From Cymbomonas tetramitiformis (lineage: Eukaryota > Chlorophyta > Pyramimonadophyceae > Pyramimonadales > Pyramimonadaceae): a stretch of 64,000 bases of DNA. The stretch is from contig LGRX02030603.1 of the NCBI GenBank assembly GCA_001247695.2, forward strand, positions 1 through 64,000, read 5' to 3'. Shown here piece by piece: positions 37,701 to 49,819 of this stretch. The position numbers were made by a program, and so were the translations under genes. Each line of letters opens with the position of its first letter. Within the stretch, counting starts at the first letter, position 1. Under the pieces are notes generated by a model, which saw only the letters and a list, made by a program, of their open reading frames with translations, did not search any database and was not told the DNA's origin.

Positions 37701-40700
37701 CAAAATATTGCACTGGACTGATCACCACATTAGGTATAATCAGTGATATATAAGTCACCAGAGAAAGCATTGCAATCAGCACAATGCTGTCTAGACTCAC
37801 AAAGATGAGTAACATATATTCTCATATGTAATAAACAGAGGCACAATGTGACCTACGCTAAAATCGCGTATGCTCGGGCACTGTATTGTGACCTGCGCTA
37901 AGATCGTGTATGCATGGACACAACATGACTCGTGCCAATGACGTGGACATATTTTTTGCCACGACATCACATCTGAAATCAATAAATCACTCAGAGTAAA
38001 GGTGTTGACATCAGTATAGCACCATTATACATATAGTCATGAGGATTTTAAGGAAGACACAGTCTCTCCGATATTGACAAACATGGTACACATATTACCA
38101 TGCTCTCTGATCATATATTTGATATCCCACAGCATATAATGATGGTAATAGCAAACCACTTCGCTGGAGGGTAGTGTTGTATATATATAGCACATGCTTG
38201 GGCACTATATGACCCACGCTGATGACGTGAATTCGGGCTGCATCCCAACGACTGCAATGCACCTTCGGTGCAAGGGGCTGCATTCCGAGAACTGCTATCC
38301 AGCTTCATAATAGCTATCACGTCATCACATAGAGGTCGGACCTCTGTTGTATTTGAACGGCGCTTGACAACCGCCTAGCAATACATTTCCTTGAGGGGGG
38401 AAGATGATAAGCTAGAAATACAACTAAAAACCAAATAAATAATAAATAATAAAGACAAATAATAAAACAAGTAAGTTGCATCATTGTTTTTGTTTTGGTA
38501 AGCCTGACTATATACAGTCAAACCATGCAGAACTCCATGAAAGTTGACACATACATCAGCCATGCCATTCATATGAGCTTGATTTTGAAGACCTAGACAT
38601 TGTATACATCTGGTCTAGCATGTATCCAGACTAGAATTGTATACTGACACGGTGCAAGCACTATAGCCTCTGCCACCGATGATCATTGAAAAGGGCAACC
38701 ATTCTTGATACTTCATACATATCATCTGATTGGATCATTAAAGGTGTCAAGATTACTCAATGCAATATGCAGGCCACGGCCTGAGTACAACACCTAGAAA
38801 GGTCAAAGCCACTGAGCTGACCAATGCAGCATAAATGCTAGCTGCCTTGAAGGCTATACAATAAGCCTATTGCCCTTATGTCTTGATATGTATCCGTGTA
38901 TTGGCATCTCTTTGAGGTAATTATGCCTACTGAATGAGCCATACCAACCATCTTGTCTTCATTGATCATTACATATCTGATCATATCGCCATTGAGCAAT
39001 GCCTATTCTGTGAGATTATATATCACGAGGCATTTCATTAGTGCACATTAAACAATTGAAGTGCAACAAAGATCATCAGCTCTACATCATACCAAAAGGT
39101 TGAGTTGTTGTCAATTGATTTTTTCAGAAACCATTTCTCAGAGGTCTATTCATCATGAAAGACAGAGTCTGTGCAATCATGGCTATTCAGCCTCCGACAT
39201 AGCTGACATAGCTATTTAGCTTATGACCCAACCGTTGTTAAGCAGCCTCCACGCTATATGGCTGAAAAATGGCAAGCAATCTCTTCGGTCATTCTTGGGC
39301 ATAGAGCAATCAAGCACAGCCAATCCAGGATGTTTATCCCAAAATTCTCCAAGAGTTATTCATGTTTTTCAGTGTCATATGAAAATAGCTAATATACCGC
39401 CCTATGATGGAAGCCATCTCCTTCAGCGAGGGGAAGTGGTTATGTTGTAAAGTTGACCAATCTGATCATCATAAAAGTGACAGATTTGAGAAAATCGATT
39501 GAAACTTGTATTGAAAATGACTATTCCTTACAATAAGGTATTGCACCTAAGGGAATAAGGGTTTCATCGTCTGAAATATGAAAAGATTTTTACATTGACT
39601 CTAGTTCCTGAATCCAGAATCGCATAGAAAAAATGTTCTATCCTGTGCATATAGAAAGCACATTAGATTCAGATTCTGAGCATACAAATGGACTTGAATG
39701 CACTCGGGTTTGTACTAAGTTGCAATTGTCCAAAGTTTTATTCTGACATCACCATTTATTTGTGGAATAACATACAATGGTATAAACCATCCACATATAG
39801 ATTGACACCATATTTGTAATTTCATAACATTTTGGCACATAAGACAAGCATGCTTCATTGAGGAATAAAGACTCTTTGAAAGCTCATTCGGGAATGTTTA
39901 GAAATTTGTTGCCTCATCCATTAGGCCACGAAGTCTTGGAAAACCCGCAATCTGCATACGGTCTCCAAGCACAGTTCATCCTCATTCTGGAAAGTGACAG
40001 AAATTGTATAGTCATAAAACAAGTCACAATTCTATCGGATTGAAATGACACATTCATCATTCATACTTCTTTATCATAACAAGTCTCTGAATAGTGTTTG
40101 CCCATAATAAAATGGGCACCATTGAGATAAGTGATCATGTGCTGAAGAATATACACATATCACTAGGCAATGCCATGTTCTATTCATAATGAAATGACAT
40201 GTCAGCCATCCATCAACTACGAAAATACAACTCGTAGTAAGTTGTTGTCATTACGGACACTTCTTGATTGACTCTCCATTAGCTTCGATACCAAAGTTAA
40301 CTTCGGTACTGATTTCTTTGTTCATCATGACAATCATTATCCAGAACCATTGTCTAAGTTGGGTACACTATAGTGACCCTGAACTGACAAAGTATGTGGG
40401 CTGCAACCCAACAACTGCATTTGACATCATCTGGCATTTGCCACATTCAAAAACGTCAGGCATATTGCCAATATGACGTAGAGAGAATCAATGTTCAGAT
40501 TGACATCTAAAGCATTCGATGAGTAATCTCAGTCTGATTCTCTATCAAACCATTTTTTCACATAACATAATGATTGAATAACATCCTCCATCACCATCTG
40601 ATTGGTTTGATACATCTCTTTTTGCGAGGGGGAGGAAGAGTATAGATTCATTCATTTTTCATACAGCTGCCACAAATTGATTTACATCATTGTGATTTTG

Positions 40701-42763
40701 CTTGGAAGATTAAAAATCTTATCAAAAGTTCCAGCATCTGTGTATAGCAGCCATAAAGTTGATGACACGGTACATCATGCCGATTGAAACATCAAATGAA
40801 GTCTTATTTGACTTATTGACACATAAAGTTCATTATGAAGAAATCATAGATGCATATTTCTCCGGCTCTATCATATTATATGAAGGGCACTGACACTGGA
40901 GAACGATGGTTTTTCAAATGTGAATAAGCTATATTGTAAGCTTACGACCATCACTTTGACGTCAACAGCCTGAGATGCTGATTGTCGAAATTCAAGAGTT
41001 GAAAGATTCGATGAATCAACCTTGATACATGTGTTTTGATTGATGAATTGTTGATCCATGGTTTCTCCCCAAATCTAGAGAAGCTGGCACACAAGTTGTT
41101 ACCAATGTCTTAAGGAAAGCATCTGAGCAAAGGATTGCCAGTTGTGCCATCAGGCATCGAATTCCATAAACAGCAAAGCCGAGTGAGTAAATCCGCCACT
41201 CTAGCTATTTGCCCGTCATTCCTTCCAGGTTCATGACAAGAGACAATTCATCAAAGTCATACACCAATACATAAGTCACATGCATGGTTGCACAGTTTGT
41301 ATCCTAATGCCATTCCATCAAGGTTAAGCATCTTGACAGTAACACTGGCCAACCAAAAGCCTTCCTGTCTTCGGATATCTTGAGCATTCTCATTTCCAGC
41401 TCCATTATGGACTAGGAAGCATCATGACTGTGCCTCGCCAGGATGCTAATCCTCAAAGCCGCACACTTGAGGCGAGCCTTATGAGACAGTGACCTTTGGC
41501 TTGTGGGGCGTCAACCCCTTATCAAATCCTGAACACTTGTTAACACCTGGATAAATTTAACATGATGCAACTTAAGTGGGATTATAAGTTCCACATAATC
41601 ATATTGTCTACGTATGCTGAAGGCATAACTGCCGCATATGGTTACAATAGGTCGCAGCTTCTATAACATTGTGGCTTCTAAGTCAAAAGCTGATAGCCGA
41701 TGACTTTTGCCAATAATTGCCGACCAAATAATAATCAGGCCGTGGAAACATGTACCCAAGAGGTTTTCGTCCATCGGTCACATATATATATCAGGGCTGC
41801 ATCCCAAGAACTGCAGGGCTGCATCCCAAGAACTGCACTGCGATGCACCTTCGGTGCAATGGGCTGCAACCCGAGAACTGCAGGGTTATATCCCTAACAT
41901 TTTTTACCCTGCATCAAATTGATATGACAGGAGCAGGAATTGATCCTTCCTTGCTAAGGTGTAGTGAGCCTTGTATAAATCATACCCTTACACAGATACG
42001 CATATGCGGGTACCAATATCTGTGAAAAACTGCTAATGCTACCTTTGCCAGCCGTGGTTTGTCATCGGACTTTTGGCCAATCATCCGCAGCTACCGGAGA
42101 TTGAGGTAGACGGAGTTGTGATCCTGAGTTGTGCTTGACAAACATAACTAAACAAATTTCACATTAGTACGTGGCGAATCCATTCTCACTCATCGCGATA
42201 GATGTTCGTCAAAGCGCGCGTACCGGACCGAAAAAGGGAGTTTGGCAGACGGGTGAGGATTTAAAGTGGACTTATAAAGACCCTCCGATATCTCGTAAGC
42301 AGGGCCTCCTCCGCTGCATTAAAAAGAAGCCATTTCGAAATATTCGAAAGGGGCTCTCCATAGTATTCCTGTGAACTTCGGGGGAGTAAGCTCTCTGAAG
42401 GGAGGAAGAGGTGGATGCATTATCGCCGAGAATCGTTCGTTAAATCGTCGATCATCGAAGGTGTCGACGGCAAGCGCAAATATCTATCCGTAACGTAAAC
42501 CTCGGAAGATACCTTGAAACGTCACTCTGAAATACGATACGCAATTCATGGGGGCTACATCCTAAGAACTGTAGGGCTAAATGCCTAAGGTGAGGGACTA
42601 AAGTGGACTCAGTTCCCCCCAATAACCTAAAAACACCATGAGGGACGCCTCAAATCGGTGTAAGAAGACTGGTACCAGCAAGAAGCGACAACAACAAAGA
42701 CATCATAGACATATACAAAGGTATGCCCGTTGTGAGGTCACAACTCTTTTAAGAGGGGAGATC
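34791..42763. other. LARD internal non-coding region with short hairpin motifs
   Basis: No coding gene. Repeated short motif GGGCTGCATCCCAAGAACTG and variants at about 36798, 36820, 36842, 38235, 38275, 40398, 41794, 41816, 41861 and 42551: a GGG/CCC mini-hairpin followed by AAGAACTG. A 15-nt TGCACC-TTC-GGTGCA hairpin occurs twice (about 38256 and 41845). A CA microsatellite lies at 35341-35360 and one at 35390-35406. Ends in the polypurine tract at 42751-42762. Confidence 0.7.
42751..42762 (+). promoter_or_regulatory. Polypurine tract of LARD
   Basis: AAGAGGGGAGAT directly before the 3' LTR. The preceding TGTGAGGTCACAACTCTTTT closely resembles TCGTGAGGTCACGACACTTT before the tract of the TRIM at 62795-62808. 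It is the expected primer for plus-strand synthesis. Confidence 0.8.
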
Positions 42764-42792
42764 TGTCAGGGTCATGACCGATGACATATGTG

Positions 42793-44560
42793 CAAGGCAC
42801 GGTATCGGTTGCGCCGATAGTTAGATCTATCGAAGTATCGGCGATAATTTCACACTATCACTATCAACCGATATGGTTATGCGTCACTATCACTATCGTT
42901 CGATGATGAAAATTTTGAATATTCAACTATCGCTATCGATCGGTTGCGCGCCAAGAAGGTATCATTATCATACGATAGTGCCACGCGGACTATCTGTTAT
43001 CGTTCGATGTTGAGACTGATACTATTTGCCCATAACCGATTATGAAGGCACGCATCCCGCAATCCGCATTATCGGCCCTCATCCTAATTGAGTGGCCCAC
43101 GGAGTCACTGTCTTGGCTATAGTGCAGCTTGGGACACCTACATTTGAATTTTGAAATTATTGGCCAATGCTATGTGGGAAATGTGATCCGCTCCCTGCTT
43201 GTCGATGGCAGATGGTGGCGATATAAGAACACTTCGCCGGCGCGGGTGACACCTTTGTTTCACTACTTCACTGGGTGTGACTGCAGACGAGAGTATAGTA
43301 TTTTATTCTCATACCGACTTACCCCATCGTCAGTCAGCGTCATGACACGTGCAAGCCGAAGGCATTCCGGCCCGAACTGCAATGCATCTACGGCCCGAAC
43401 CTGGCTGCCCTGTGCGGGCTGGTGGCAAGCCTGGCAGCCGGTCTAGGTCTTCAAAGCGAACACGCTCGGGGCAGGTCGTATTGCGTGCCCAAGGCAAAGG
43501 GCTGATAAAGCGTACCCAGCAATCTCCATTCGACCCAGCGGGCAACGATGAGAACGAGTATGTTGTTGCGTGCGTAAAGGGAGATAGGACTAGCTATGGC
43601 AACGAACAATGGTTAGTTAGTTGGGAGGTAGATGGTAACCCTTTGGGGGATCATTGTGACACGTGGGAACCAGTGGAGAATTTGGCCGGCTGTAATGTGG
43701 AGATCGAGAAGCGAAGAAGATTTGCGCGCTACCTTGCGCTGCCTGATGCACCGCGCTCAACCGAGTTGTCACCCTGGTGGATTGAGCATAAAGACATGTT
43801 CCCGAATGTCTTTCGGATGTATAGGCAATTTTTAGCCCCACCTGCCAGTTCAGCGGGTGTTGAGAGGTTGTTCAGTGGAGTGGGCCGCATGCATGGAGAT
43901 CTGCAAAAGTGCACCTCCGAATGCACCTTGAAGCACATCATGATGGCTAGTGTGAACACCAAATAGGATAGCTGAACTGTGGTGATTACCTGGTTGAGCT
44001 GAACGTGTGAATCAGTGATTGCGAGTGAGTGCTGAATATTAATTTGACTTGCCACAGTGCATGTGTTTTGACTGTTTTCCTCGACCTACCTTATACGCTT
44101 AATGTTCGCGATAATAGGATTTGCGATAACGGCATCACATTTCAGTTGCCTTGTTTCCCCTTGCCCTTGCTGGCAACGACAAGCAAGGTAGCCCCACCAA
44201 ACCTCAAGTGTGATGCCTAAGCAAAACCTATTGTTGTAGTCTCAGAATCGGTCGTTTAATTTGTGCAGCGACTCGTGGCTTACGTGCAATGCCGATTATC
44301 GCCAATTAGACAATTATTGGTAATTATTAGTTGCCTTCAGCATACTATCACTATCGTTCGATATGTATGTGCATAACTATCATTATCGGTCGATAGCCAA
44401 CATTTTTAAATAGTAAACTATCACTATCAACCGATACTTTCATTATGATTATCACTATCATTCGATAGATGGCGTGCTGACTATCATTATTCACCGATTG
44501 TATATTTTCAACTATCCGTTGGTAACCGATATAGGAAATTTCGACCGATACCATGCCTTG
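42793..44560 (+). mobile_element. Internally deleted hAT element in the LARD LTR
   Basis: A 1768-bp element with 8-bp target duplication CATATGTG (42785-42792 and 44561-44568), the hallmark of hAT. Inverted termini CAAGGCACGGTATCGGT and its near complement. Subterminal arrays of ACTATCACTATC..CGAT motifs lie in both ends (about 42830-43020 and 44345-44500). Encodes only a fused chromodomain/dimerisation ORF (43349-43966), so it is non-autonomous. Confidence 0.92.
43349..43966 (+). pseudogene. Chimeric chromodomain-hAT dimerisation ORF
   Basis: A 205-aa ORF. Residues about 70-125 (NEYVVACVKGDRTSYGN, WLVSWEVDG, TWEPVENL) are a chromodomain. Residues about 130-205 (APPASSAGVERLFSGVGRMHG and the HIMMA end) are the hAT C-terminal dimerisation domain. 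The BED finger and the RNase H core present at 46900-48620 are absent, so an internal deletion has joined the two ends in frame. It could act as a dominant competitor for transposase if translated (inference). Confidence 0.75.
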
Positions 44561-45277
44561 CATATGTGTCATACATGTCATACGTGTCATACCTGTCAGA
44601 CATGTCATACCATGTCATGTCATGTCGTGTCATATATTATTATGACAGTCGTCAGTACGGTCGACCATGACTGTACATGTCGAGTCGCGTCACATATTAT
44701 TATGACAGTCGTCAGTACGGTCGACGATGACTGTACATGTCGCCGGATGATAATGTCACATCATCTGGCATCCCTGTCATCGAGAGTTCGTACGTCGAAC
44801 TCGAAGATGGCAAAGCAAAGATACATCTTGAATACAAACAAGAACCATCTTGCTTTAAGCATGTGCGGAACACGCATGCACAGTATGAACGAACTAGTCG
44901 TTATTGCAATACTGGTCGTTCAACCTACGTCTCGGGTTCACAACCCAATGGCGGTACCATCTAAGATGATGGGAGACGTATGGTACAAAGGGAGGAAGCG
45001 TTGTGCTTCAGCAGTTCTTTATTCAGAGACTGCAACTCACAACCCGCTTGACTGTTACACTTGTGTGTGCCGTTCAACAGCACAGTGTTTATTTGATATA
45101 TTGTATAATATTTGTGGGCTCGCATATCAGCCCTAACAATAGTCAGATGTTATCATGCGTTGAGCGAATAGGTGACAAGCGAATAAAAACGACAAAAACT
45201 CCCTCGCATACTGTATTATTACAAATGTAGGAAGGCTAAGGCGCGCACCCCCATGGAATGTCGACAATGAGCTGCCC

Positions 45278-45285
45278 GACTGTAC
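45278..45285. repeat. 8-bp target duplication GACTGTAC (left)
   Basis: Identical to 49603-49610. Confidence 0.9.
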
Positions 45286-45605
45286 CAGGGCGTGGTATCG
45301 AAGTGTTTTTGGCGTATTGATATTTTTTCGATATCGCAAAAATCATATTGATCAATATCAATATATCGGCTAAGGGTATTGATCAATATCAATATATTCC
45401 AGCCGTATATCAATCAATATCAATATTCCAAGGTTGAATATCAATCAATATCAATATTCTAAGCGGGAATATCAATCAATATCAATATGTTACCCGTTCT
45501 CACAATATATCAATATATTGATATATTGATACTAGCCAATGTCAATTTACTCAATTACTGAACAGGCAAGCAAGCAAGACAAAGTATGTTGATTTGAGTA
45601 ATAAT

Positions 45606-46071
45606 TTACTCAATGTTTAGAGCTGCCATCAATGAATGCTGAATGGTACCTTCATCCAAAGATTTCCTAAGGTCCGAGTGCATGAAACTAACTTTTGAAA
45701 ATGCTCTCTCTACCCCTGCTGAAGAGGCTGGCACTGCAAGAAACTGGCGTGCCATTCTACTTAAGTTGGGAAAGTCTTTTGCATGCCCTTTCCACCATTC
45801 AAGCAGGGCGGTATCAGGTGGCACATCTGGCAATAGCAAATATCTATCAAACTCATCACTAGACACTTCCACCACTGTGGCTTCTTCCTCACATTCATCA
45901 TCAGAGTCCGCAACAAAAGATGCGACTGTCACCACAGCTACACCATCTTTGCCTTTGGCCTTTTTCCTAGCCTCTACCGCTTCTTGCTGTTGCACAGGCA
46001 AAGGCCGCCAGTCCTTCTCCCAAGCATGCCGCGCCCAGCTCACTGCTTGCTCTTTACTAAGGCCACCTGCC
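45606..46071 (-). CDS. hAT transposase exon 4 (dimerisation domain)
   Basis: Follows a TTGGCAG acceptor. GGLSKEQAVSWARHAWEKDW, an acidic linker, then LPDVPPDTALLEWWKGHAKDFP, PASSAGVERAFSKVSFMHSD and IQHSLMAALNIE before the stop. This is the Dimer_Tnp_hAT domain, complete to the stop codon. Confidence 0.82.
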
Positions 46072-46149
46072 AAATAGCAACAGGGCTCACAATCAACTTA
46101 AAGGGGGCATATAGCAAAATTAAGACACAAACATAAAACAACAAGATTC

Positions 46150-46899
46150 ACGAAAAACATCATGCTAGTTTTGTGACAAGCCTATCCCGGCGCCCCCGAA
46201 AAAGAGGACAAGGTTGCTTCAGCCCGAGCTGTACTCACATACAGTCCCTTGCGAAGGCCTTGGCTGCCATGGAACAGCTAGTCACAAAACTAGCATAACA
46301 CAACCGGGCATGAACACTACATACAGAACACAGTAACAAACAGTAAACATAAACAGAAACTAAACAGAATCACCTTTATTCCAAGAGGTTGCTCCCTTGA
46401 ACTTACGAAAAACATCATGCTAGTTTTGTGACAAGCCAATCCCGGCGCCCCCGAAAAAGAGGACAAGGTTGCTTCAGCCCGAGCTGTACTCACATACAGT
46501 CCCTTGCGAAGGCCTTGGCTGCCATGGAACAGCTAGTCACAAAACTAGCATAACACAACCGGGCATGAACACTACATACAGAACACAGTAACAAACAGTA
46601 AACATAAACAGAAACACTAAACAGAATCACCTTTATTCCAAGAGGTTGCTCCCTTGAACTTAAAACTCTTGTATCGAAAAACATCATGCTAGTTTTGTGA
46701 CAAGCCAATCCCGGCGCCCCCGAAAAAGAGGACAAGGTTGCTTCAGCCCGAGCTGTACTCACATACAGTCCCTTGCGAAGGCCTTGGCTGCCATGGAACA
46801 GCTAGTCACAAAACTAGCATAACACAACCGGGCATGAACACTACATACAGAACACAGTAACAAACAGTAAACATAAACAGAAACACTAAACAGAATCAC
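46150..46899. repeat. Triplicated ~253-270-bp intronic segment
   Basis: Copies start at about 46153, 46406 and 46675 with CGAAAAACATCATGCTAGTT. Each includes the splice-donor side CACCTTTATTCCAAGAGGTTGC of exon 3. A short intron piece with the adjoining exon end was thus copied twice within the transposase gene, which multiplies potential donors. Confidence 0.85.
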
Positions 46900-47345
46900 C
46901 TTTATTCCAAGAGGTTGCTCCCTTGAACTTAAAACTCTTGTATCTCGGGTCCAAGATGGTGGCGACACAAAAATCCTCCAGTTTGCAGAGCATCAGGTCA
47001 TTGAAGAACCTGGTTACGATTGCCCCGTGTAGCTTCGAACGAGCCTTCACGACGGCCTCATTATGAATCTGTACCGCCTTCCCTTCGTGTTTTAGAGGCG
47101 CTCCTGCAGCCATGGTGGCACCCAGCTTGCCAATGATAGGCAGGATCAAACTAATGGTAGGGTAGTGCGTCCCTTGCAGCAGCTTTGTGGCCGAAGATGC
47201 ATATGATAGCACCCAAGTGCTCTCACAGACGATGTCCCAATCGTCTCCCACCAGTTGATGGTCCTTGTAGACGCTGCCATCGACGTTTGGAACCGCGTTT
47301 GCCGCTTTCATGGGGTGCTCGATATCATATTGTCTCACAGCTGCC
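46900..47345 (-). CDS. hAT transposase exon 3
   Basis: Starts after a TTGTAG acceptor (AAVRQYDIEHPMKAANAV) and ends ...FKGATSWNK at a GTGATT donor. FCVATILDPRYKSFKF is the conserved LDPR(Y/F)K block of hAT transposases, within the second half of the RNase H-like region. Confidence 0.78.
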
Positions 47346-47553
47346 TACAAAAAAAAAAGAGTTGCATGCAGATTTCAAACGAAAAGGTGCAACCACCTAT
47401 TGTTTTGATATGAGATCCTATGGTATGATATGCACCACACCGACTGCACAGACAATAAGCAAACGCGCGTGTTATGCAAAATGATACATGAACCACACAG
47501 ACAATAAGCAAACGTGTTATGCAAACAAAATGATACATGAACATCTCACGCAC

Positions 47554-48620
47554 CTTATTCTTAACATACCACGCAGCCATAGTGCAAGCCCCACCCCACC
47601 CAGAACGCGTATCGTTGTCCTGGGGCGGTTTGCTCTCCACTAAGCCAAGTCGCCGTTGGCAATCATACAGCAGCTTCGAACCAATCACCGAGTGGGAAAA
47701 GTGTCCGGTCATTCCACGCAATTTGCCGAAAACCTTTTTCACACGCTCTTGCTCCAGATATGCTTTCACAATCAAAGCCAAGGTATGGACTACGCACTCA
47801 AAGCCATCGAAACAGTTCCAGCCATTCACGATGTTGGACGCGTTGTCAGAGACAGTGCAGTGCACAGAGCCAACCACGTTGCCCACCTTCTCATTCTCGT
47901 CGAATTCCCCTATCCCAATTTTAGCACAGGCAACCTTGGTCGCTATCTCGAGCTCATAGCCAGTGTGACGAACTGCTGAGAACGGTATGGCGCTGACCAA
48001 TCTCTCTTTAAGGTTGAACTCGACGTCAATGTAGTACACCAAAACCCCAAAGATAGCTATCCCACCTTCAGACCATATGTCCCCACTCACACTGCAAAGA
48101 ATACCTTCTGTTAGTAAGGTCTTGATCTCTGACATGACGTGAATTTGGCCCTCAGCAGAGAGGGCACAAACCTGATCTAGTACCAGCTGATATGTTGGAG
48201 GGCGATACCCATCCTTGAAGATCTCGTGGAAAATGGCTCGAAACTCGGTATCTCGCTCAGGCAAGGTTAGAGGGCGCCCCTTTTTTACAAGCCACAAAGC
48301 GATGCGACGATGGATTCGCTCACGCTGCTCACTGGAGGGTTGGGGCAAAATGGCTGCAAGACTCCCACGGCGTGGCTGGTCCTTAGAAGAGGCCTCATGC
48401 TCTTCCAGAATATCGTCAACCACCACATTCTTGTGACAGGTGACGAGATGCGCCCGTAAATTGGAAGTATTCCCGCAATATTCCTTTGCAGCACCATCAG
48501 GCCCACAGTGCTTGCAGCGATAGTGCGTGATTTTGGTGCCCTCCATCTTGACATCGAAGTGCTTCCGGTACTTCGAACGCAACTTCTCGCTGGCGGCCTG
48601 AAAATCATCGCTTGCACCTG
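47554..48620 (-). CDS. hAT transposase exon 2 (BED finger and RNase H core)
   Basis: Begins after TTCCAG (GASDDFQAASEKLRSKYRKH). BED-type zinc finger CKHC...HLVTCH. Then GILCSVSGDIWSEGGIAIFG (first catalytic Asp region), CTVSDNASNIVNGW (second Asp) and a CVVHTLALIVK segment (CxxH motif). Ends WYVKNK at a GTGCGT donor. These are the expected order and motifs of a hAT transposase. Confidence 0.82.
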
Positions 48621-48736
48621 GAATATCGATGTGAACGAAACTTGCTCATGATTTGGGGAACGAGTACGTACGTATCAAAAGCATTCGAGTACGTATTAAA
48701 AGACTAACAAACGAACGAAGGATTGAGAAAATATAC

Positions 48737-49103
48737 CCGATTGCTGAGAATTGTCAGCGTCAGAAATGGCCGCTTTCCTTGTTGTAGCTTGCTTCGCGAT
48801 CTCATCCTGCTTGCGTTTGAGCTCTTGTCGAAAAGCCTCGATTACGGCTTCGTGACCTGGTAAATTGGCGAGTGGCTCCCAGGTGTCCGAGTTGGGGCCA
48901 AGATCCTCCCATTTTATTAGAAACTGCGGCTCACCATACTTTGAACGCTCTGCCAAAATCTCCTCTACAACATATTCTATATCGTCGCTGCCGTGAAGGT
49001 CAAAGGCATGCAGTTGCGTTCGTTTCACTGGACCCTTCCCCTGGCAAAGCAGTACATCTTCTGCGGCCCGTAATGGGCGCTTGCTACGACCGCGTTTGCC
49101 CAT
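48737..49103 (-). CDS. hAT transposase exon 1 (chromodomain)
   Basis: Starts at ATG 49103, MGKRGRSKRPLRAAEDVLLC, basic. Then the chromodomain IEYVVEEILAERSKYGEPQFLIKW...DTWEPLANL with the aromatic cage-type Y, W and W positions. Ends QQSG at a GTATAT donor. A chromodomain at the front of a hAT transposase would direct it to methylated histones (inference from chromodomain function). The same fusion persists in the deleted element at 43349-43966, so it is ancestral to both. Confidence 0.78.
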
Positions 49104-49610
49104 GATGGAAAATTGGAAATGAGGATTATGTGCTGGTCAGCGGTCACTAGGCCCATTACAAAGATTACATATGCGTATCCTACGAGACCGACCATAAGAG
49201 GTAGGGAGAAAGGACCAATCATGGGAAACGAAACGGCAATCGCAGAATCGATGGGGGGGGGGATTGGGGGTGGATAAATGTTTAAATGACCAATAATGGG
49301 CAGCAAAACAGCTATCTCGGGATCGAAGCAAAAATTTGCCACCCTGTCAACGCTCCCGTTCAATATATCAATATATCGATATGGCGATTTCTCGCCGTCA
49401 TATCGATCAATATCAATATTTGCCGTCTCAGTATTGATCAATATCGATATTTCCATTCACGATATTGATCAATAACGATATTTTCGCCCGTCCGATCGAT
49501 CAATATTCAATATTTCGATATGCACCAAAAATAATATCAATCGATATCAATATTTCGATATATCGATGTATCGAAATATCGAAATATCGATACCACGCCT
49601 TGGACTGTAC

Positions 49611-49819
49611 CTGTGCCAAGCGAACCGCACGCAAAACCAAAACCAACACCGCCGTGATTTCAAAAATAAAGTCCTTTTCGCGACCGCAGTTTCTAAAAAG
49701 TCAATATATGTCTCATAAATGCCTAATGAAAGGTATGAAATTGAGTTGCACACGAGAAACTTGTGAAACGGGCGCGTACGAGTCACGCTCCTTGACCAAG
49801 TGCAAAAGCTTGGCGATTT
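49611..49819. other. Short intergenic gap
   Basis: Unique sequence between the hAT and the foldback element. No gene seen. Confidence 0.5.

Larger units (their letters stand above)
33280..45138 (+). mobile_element. Large non-coding LTR retrotransposon (LARD)
   Basis: LTRs begin TGTCAGGG and end CCCTAACA, with 5-bp ATAGT duplications outside. Net length about 10.1 kb after removing the nested hAT. The internal 8.9 kb has no gag or pol; the longest ORFs there are about 110 codons and without motifs. The candidate primer site is TGGTATTCTAAAAAACTCG after the 5' LTR. The polypurine tract AAGAGGGGAGAT ends just before the 3' LTR. It must depend on proteins from another element. Internal segments 37830-37990 and 38190-38345 match the interior of the small element at 62228-63100. 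Confidence 0.85.
42764..45138 (+). repeat. 3' LTR of LARD, interrupted by hAT
   Basis: Net 599 bp after removing the hAT (42793-44560) and one 8-bp duplication. It carries a second ATTATTATGACAGTCGTCAG block (44636-44712), which explains the 60 extra bases against the 5' LTR. Otherwise the two LTRs are nearly identical. Confidence 0.85.
45286..49602 (-). mobile_element. Autonomous hAT transposon with chromodomain transposase
   Basis: A 4317-bp element with 8-bp duplications GACTGTAC and inverted ends CARGGCGTGGTATCGA. Subterminal arrays of ATATCAATCAATATC / GATATATCGA motifs at 45310-45530 and 49360-49590. It carries a spliced transposase on the minus strand. Termini are close to those of the deleted element at 42793-44560, but subterminal repeats differ, so the two are related subfamilies. 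Confidence 0.92.
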
